Positions 6,509-9,568 of a stretch of DNA of 9,568 bases are shown here, piece by piece. The stretch covers positions 1-9,568 of the forward strand of contig DASWIC010000190.1 in NCBI GenBank assembly GCA_036397875.1. Direction: 5' to 3'. This DNA comes from SG8-41 sp036397875. Its GTDB lineage: Bacteria > Pseudomonadota > Gammaproteobacteria > Burkholderiales > SG8-41. Under the pieces are notes generated by a model, which worked only from the letters and a program-made list of their open reading frames with translations, was not told the origin of the DNA and searched no databases. Each line of letters starts with the position of its first letter. Within the stretch, counting starts at the first letter, position 1. A program made the translations under genes and the position numbers.

Positions 6509-6895
6509 ATGGATAGGTTGAAAGTCGGCATGCGGCACACCCTCGAATGGGAGGTGACCGAAAAGCTGTGCACCACGCGCGGCGAATACAAGGTTTTCTC
6601 CACGCCGTCCATGACGCAGCTGGTGGAAAGTGCCTCGCAGCAGCTTGCTGCTCCGCATCTCGCGCCGGGCCAGGGCCAGGTGGGGGTTTCCGTCAACATC
6701 CGCCACCTGGCGCCGACCCCGATCGGGAAAAAGGTGCGCGCGGAGACCGAGTTGACCGGCATCGACCGGCGCAGGCTCACCTTCAAGGTGAAGGTGTTCG
6801 ACGACGTCGAGCAGGTGGGCGAAGCCGAGCACGAGCGCTTCGTGATCGACGTGGACAAGTACGTCGAGCGGCTCAGGAAGAAGATCGAGGCGTGA
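6509..6895 (+). CDS. Hot-dog acyl-CoA thioesterase, FlK-like
   Basis: This 128-residue single hot-dog domain protein belongs to the thioesterase family that includes fluoroacetyl-CoA thioesterase FlK. It hydrolyses an acyl-CoA to free acid and CoA, presumably in the cytosol. The FlK triad Thr42, Glu50, His76 is matched in residue type and exact spacing by Thr32 (in STPSM, 31-35), Glu40 (in QLVES, 37-41) and His66 (in NIRHLAPTP, 63-71). The second half has the family's VRAETELTGIDRRRLTFKV strand pattern (76-94). Most relatives do not act on fluoroacetyl-CoA, and nothing here indicates fluorine metabolism; the substrate is more likely the CoA ester made or consumed by the neighbouring carboxylase and synthetase. 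It lies 10 bases after the preceding gene and ends the plus-strand cluster, its last 23 bases overlapping the convergent hydrolase gene. Confidence 0.88.
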   Translation: MDRLKVGMRHTLEWEVTEKLCTTRGEYKVFSTPSMTQLVESASQQLAAPHLAPGQGQVGVSVNIRHLAPTPIGKKVRAETELTGIDRRRLTFKVKVFDDVEQVGEAEHERFVIDVDKYVERLRKKIEA

Positions 6896-7733
6896 CGCGC
6901 GGACGCCAGCGGCCGGAGTCCACCAGCGCGAGGAAGTCATCGGTCAGCCGGTTGAAGGTATCCGGCTCCTCGACGTTTACCGCGTGGCCCGTGCCGGGCA
7001 CCACGGTAAGGCGCACCGCCGGGCACACGCGCTTCACGAAGATCCCGGGCTCGAGGCAGTTGTTGTCCTCGTCGCCCGAGAGGATGTGGGTCGGCACCTT
7101 CATGCGGGCGAGGCCGCGCTCCAGGCTGTAGATCGTCGGGCGTTTCGCCTGCACGCCGCGCAGCGTGTTGGCCGACCCGAGCGCGGAGTGTGCCGCGAAT
7201 TCCTCGCAGAATTCCTCGAACGCGCGCGGATCCTTGTTCTCGAGCTGTACCCGAGCCGGCCCGATCTGGTAGACCTTGATCGCTTCGGGGGTGCCGAGTT
7301 CCTCGAAGCGCCGCGCCATTACCTCGGTATCGCGCAGGAATTGCGCGCGCTTGTCGGGATCCGAGCCGTAGCCCGCGCCGATGACGGTGATCGAGCGCGC
7401 CATGCCCGCGTAGCGCAGCCCGAAGTGCAGCGTTGCATAGCCGCCCATCGAGCAGCCGACGATGTGCGCCTTCCGGATGCCCAGATGGCGCATGACGTTT
7501 GCTATGTCGTCGGTCGCGATCGCCTGCGAGTACTGCGACACCGATTTCGGGACGTCGGAGGGGGGGTAGCCGCGGGCGTTGTAAGCGATGCAGCGGTAGC
7601 GCCGGCTGAAGTAGCGCAGCTGCGGCTCCCAGCTGCGCAGGTCGTGCGCGAACTCGTGCACGAACACGATCGGGAACCCGGTTCCCGCCTCCTCGTAATA
7701 GAGCTGCACGCCTTTGGAGTCGGCGAATGGCAT
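6873..7733 (-). CDS. Alpha/beta hydrolase (downstream copy of a tandem pair)
   Basis: This 286-residue soluble protein is a single-domain alpha/beta hydrolase of the kind that includes enol-lactonases, haloperoxidase-like proteins and C-C bond hydrolases; the substrate is unknown. The nucleophile elbow GCSMGG (93-98) gives Ser95; Asp223 in SGDEDN (219-224) and His250 in GTGHAVN (247-253) complete the triad. The usual HG oxyanion motif after strand 3 reads HEFAHD (26-31). No signal peptide or membrane segment is seen. The ATG shares one base with the TGA of the upstream copy (TGATG on the minus strand), and GAGGA (7741-7745 on the complement) lies seven bases before it, inside that gene, indicating translational coupling. 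It is about 68% identical to the upstream copy over 280 residues without gaps. Its 3' end overlaps the convergent thioesterase gene by 23 bp. Confidence 0.9.
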   Translation of the reverse strand: MPFADSKGVQLYYEEAGTGFPIVFVHEFAHDLRSWEPQLRYFSRRYRCIAYNARGYPPSDVPKSVSQYSQAIATDDIANVMRHLGIRKAHIVGCSMGGYATLHFGLRYAGMARSITVIGAGYGSDPDKRAQFLRDTEVMARRFEELGTPEAIKVYQIGPARVQLENKDPRAFEEFCEEFAAHSALGSANTLRGVQAKRPTIYSLERGLARMKVPTHILSGDEDNNCLEPGIFVKRVCPAVRLTVVPGTGHAVNVEEPDTFNRLTDDFLALVDSGRWRPRVTPRSSS

Positions 7734-8614
7734 CAGGTCTTCCTCGCCATCGTCGAGAGATTAAGGGACCTCGGATCCCGCGGGCGCCACCGGCCCGAAT
7801 CGACGAGGTTCAGGAAATCCTCCGTGATGCGGTTGAACAAGTCCGGCTCCTCGACGCTCACGAGATGGCCGGTCGCCCGCACGACAGTGAGCCGCGCGGC
7901 GGGGCACACGCGCTTGATGAACAGTCCCGGCCCGAGCGCGCCATCGTCCTCGTCTCCGACAACGATATGGTTCGGCACTTTCATGCGCGCGAAGCGATCT
8001 CCCAGGCTGTAGAGCGTGGGGCGGCGCGACTGGATACCGCGCAGCGTCAGCGCGTGACCGAGCGCCGAGCCTTCGACAAAATGCTTCCAGAACTCGCGGG
8101 CGCCGCGCGGGTTCTTAATTTCGAGCTGGACGCGGTGCGGGGCGCGCTGGAGGATGCTGGCGGCGGCCTTCATGCCCTGTTCCCGGAACAGGCGCTCCAT
8201 GGCCGCCCGGTTGCGCAGAAACTGCGCCCGCTTTGCGGGATCGGAGCCCGCGCCCGCGCCAATGGCGGTGAGAGACAGCGCGCGGCGCGGGTAGCGCAGG
8301 CCGAACTGCAGCGTGGCGTATGCGCCCATCGAGCAGCCGATGATGTGCGCTTTTGCGATGCCGAGCCGGCGCATCACGCTGACGATGTCATCCGTGGCAA
8401 TCGCATGGGCGTACTTCGACGGCGATGCCGGCACTTCCGAAGGCGGGTAGCCGCGCGCGTTGAACGCGACACAGCGGTAGCGGCGGCTGAAATGGCGCAT
8501 CTGCGGTTCCCAGCTGCGCAGATCGCCGGAGAACTCGTGCACGAAGACGATGGGCACGCCCTTGCCCGCTTCTTCATAGTACAGGCGCACACCGCGGGAG
8601 CTGGCGTAGGGCAT
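7733..8614 (-). CDS. Alpha/beta hydrolase (upstream copy of a tandem pair)
   Basis: This 293-residue paralogue of the following gene has the same triad at the same positions: Ser95 in GCSMGA (93-98), Asp223 in VGDEDD (219-224) and His250 in ATGHLVS (247-253). Near-identical landmarks include LYYEEAG (11-17), NARGYPPS (52-59) and VDSGRWRPR (271-279). Divergence is greatest at about residues 134-182, the cap region that normally decides substrate choice, so the two copies may act on different compounds. The C-terminus is seven residues longer than in its partner. The start at 8614 follows GGGGA (8620-8624 on the complement), five bases before the ATG, a rather short spacing. It is probably the first gene of a two-gene unit, with a possible extended -10 promoter upstream. 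Relation to the plus-strand acyl-CoA cluster is unproven. Confidence 0.9.
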   Translation of the reverse strand: MPYASSRGVRLYYEEAGKGVPIVFVHEFSGDLRSWEPQMRHFSRRYRCVAFNARGYPPSEVPASPSKYAHAIATDDIVSVMRRLGIAKAHIIGCSMGAYATLQFGLRYPRRALSLTAIGAGAGSDPAKRAQFLRNRAAMERLFREQGMKAAASILQRAPHRVQLEIKNPRGAREFWKHFVEGSALGHALTLRGIQSRRPTLYSLGDRFARMKVPNHIVVGDEDDGALGPGLFIKRVCPAARLTVVRATGHLVSVEEPDLFNRITEDFLNLVDSGRWRPRDPRSLNLSTMARKT

Positions 8615-8631
8615 GGTGGTCCCCGAAAATA

Positions 8632-8709
8632 CGTGACGAGTGTTGAGGGATGAGCCGGCAGGCCGTTTTCACGGATTCTAGCAAGTCTCATCACTCATCA
8701 CCCATCACG
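8632..8709. repeat. Imperfect inverted pair of GTGA-type heptamer arrays
   Basis: The left arm (8632-8654) reads as degenerate heptamers GTGACGA, GTGTTGA, GGGATGA on the plus strand. The right arm (8687-8709) contains TCATCAC twice and CCATCAC once, which on the minus strand are GTGATGG, GTGATGA, GTGATGA. The arms match as inverted repeats at 19 of 23 positions with a 32-nt centre. The right arm includes the stop codon of the transporter gene. The centre holds a possible promoter for the hydrolase pair. Confidence 0.7.
8675..8683 (-). promoter_or_regulatory. Possible extended -10 promoter for the hydrolase pair
   Basis: On the minus strand TGCTAGAAT gives a TGN extended -10 with TAGAAT differing from TATAAT at one base. 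It lies about 60 bases upstream of the hydrolase start at 8614, in the only gap large enough for a promoter on this strand. No good -35 hexamer is visible at the usual distance. Support is the sequence match alone. Confidence 0.3.
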
Positions 8710-9568
8710 GGGTTCGGCGCCCGAGTTCCGCTTGATGGACGATGCGAATGCCCGCGAGGACCACGATCGCTCCCGCGATCTCGATCCAGCCCAGGGTCTC
8801 GCCGAGCAGGACCCACGCAAGGGCCGCGGCGATGACCGGCTGCGCGAGCAGCCCGACGGAGGAAAAGGTCGCGGGGAGGTGCGCCATCGCGTAGGCGATC
8901 AGGCTCTGGCCCGCCACCTGCGAGACGAGGGCGAGCCCCACGAGCTTGGCCCAGCCTGCAGCCGAGTGCGGGAACAGCTGCTCGCCGGAGCCGAGCGCGA
9001 GCGGCAGCAGCGCCACGGCGGTGATGAGCCCGCTCCAGGCCATGATGACTGAAGTCGCCGCACGGCTGCGCGCCCGGGTGACCGTGAGCTGGTAGGCGCC
9101 GTAGAACATCGCGGTCACCACGCCGAGCATATCCCCCAGCACAGCCCCGCCGCCCGCGCGAATATCGCCGCCGAGCAGCACCGTCACGCCGGCGAGCGCG
9201 GCGGCCAACCCCGCCAGGAACATCGCGGTCGGGCGCCTGCCCCAGAGGAGCCACACGGCAAGCGTGACGAAAATCGGCGCGAGATTGGCGAGCAGCGTGG
9301 CGTTCGCCACCGAGGTGAGCACGATCGACCAGTGCCAGACGGCAAGATCGCCGGCGAAGAACAATCCGGCGGCGATGATGAGTCGCCGCTCGGCCACGAA
9401 GCCTGCGACGTGGCCGCCGCGGCTCCCGATCACCGACCACGCCCACAGCACGGGCAGCGCGAGCGCGACGCGCCAGAAGGCGGTCGCGACCGGCCCCGTC
9501 TCGCTCACCTTGACGAACAGCGCGGAGGCGCCGATGGCGGCGGCGCCGGCGAGCAGCGCCGCGACGGC
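8705..9568 (-). CDS. EamA/DMT-family membrane transporter, 5' end outside window
   Basis: The 287 C-terminal residues of a drug/metabolite transporter superfamily permease are present; the reading frame stays open to the right edge, so the start codon is beyond it. An internal GTG at 9508 is not the likely start, because the in-frame codons before it encode ALFVKV leading into SETGPVATAFWR, a typical EamA first-to-second helix region. The protein is almost entirely hydrophobic helices, consistent with ten transmembrane segments in two EamA repeats. Recognisable pieces are NATLLANLAPIFV at the end of helix 3 and in helix 4, the GAYQLTVTRAR turn after helix 6, and QPVIAAALAWVLLGE in helix 9. 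It ends with the short basic tail LGRRTP. Members export or import amino acids, nucleosides or other metabolites; the substrate is not predictable here. The stop lies inside a heptamer repeat, 90 bases before the hydrolase gene. Confidence 0.92.
   Translation of the reverse strand, partial: AVAALLAGAAAIGASALFVKVSETGPVATAFWRVALALPVLWAWSVIGSRGGHVAGFVAERRLIIAAGLFFAGDLAVWHWSIVLTSVANATLLANLAPIFVTLAVWLLWGRRPTAMFLAGLAAALAGVTVLLGGDIRAGGGAVLGDMLGVVTAMFYGAYQLTVTRARSRAATSVIMAWSGLITAVALLPLALGSGEQLFPHSAAGWAKLVGLALVSQVAGQSLIAYAMAHLPATFSSVGLLAQPVIAAALAWVLLGETLGWIEIAGAIVVLAGIRIVHQAELGRRTP

Noticed and set aside
6984..8653. Two long plus-strand open frames opposite the hydrolases, similar to each other
   Set aside because: Their similarity follows from the two hydrolase genes on the other strand being paralogues; composition is that of antisense translation.
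3074..8709. CRISPR array
   Set aside because: The repeat units are 7-8 nt, directly adjacent without spacers, and no cas gene is present.
8705..9508. GTG at 9508 as the true start of the transporter gene
   Set aside because: The frame continues to the window edge and the upstream codons encode a typical first-helix end of an EamA protein, so the gene is cut by the edge.

Overview
The window comes from a strongly GC-rich bacterial chromosome, most likely a proteobacterium and probably a betaproteobacterium. The assignment rests on base composition, the gene families present and the type of short intergenic repeats; no rRNA or tRNA is present to confirm it. The sequence holds nine protein genes with almost no spare DNA: six on the plus strand (53-6895) and three on the minus strand (6873-9568). 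No IS element, CRISPR, tRNA or rRNA is visible.

Plus-strand cluster (53-6895). The order is an acyl-CoA carboxylase carboxyltransferase subunit, a stand-alone biotin carboxylase, the ATP-grasp (beta) and CoA-binding (alpha) subunits of an ADP-forming acyl-CoA synthetase, a protein of the iron-containing alcohol dehydrogenase fold, and a small hot-dog thioesterase with the FlK-type triad. Gaps between genes are 135, 24, 3, 38 and 10 nt, so the set is probably one operon. The inferred logic is that a free carboxylic acid is activated to its CoA thioester, carboxylated (or handled in reverse) by the biotin-dependent pair, and the product released by the thioesterase. The substrate is not identifiable from sequence. 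No biotin carrier protein is encoded here, so the carboxylase is incomplete within the window. The carboxyltransferase, the biotin carboxylase and especially the alcohol-dehydrogenase-fold protein carry substitutions at positions normally conserved. The last appears to have lost all four metal ligands and the nucleotide-binding signature.

Minus-strand genes (6873-9568). Two tandem alpha/beta hydrolases are about 68% identical without gaps over 280 residues and are joined by a TGATG stop/start overlap. They converge on, and overlap by 23 bp, the thioesterase gene. Upstream of them lies the 3' part of an EamA-family membrane transporter gene that runs off the right edge.

The gene junctions carry an unusual set of short tandem repeats, mostly with a 7-nt period and a GTGA core. 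They lie at the alpha/beta synthetase junction, after the alpha gene, and as an imperfect inverted pair between the hydrolases and the transporter. A possible dRS3-like palindrome is cut by the left edge.
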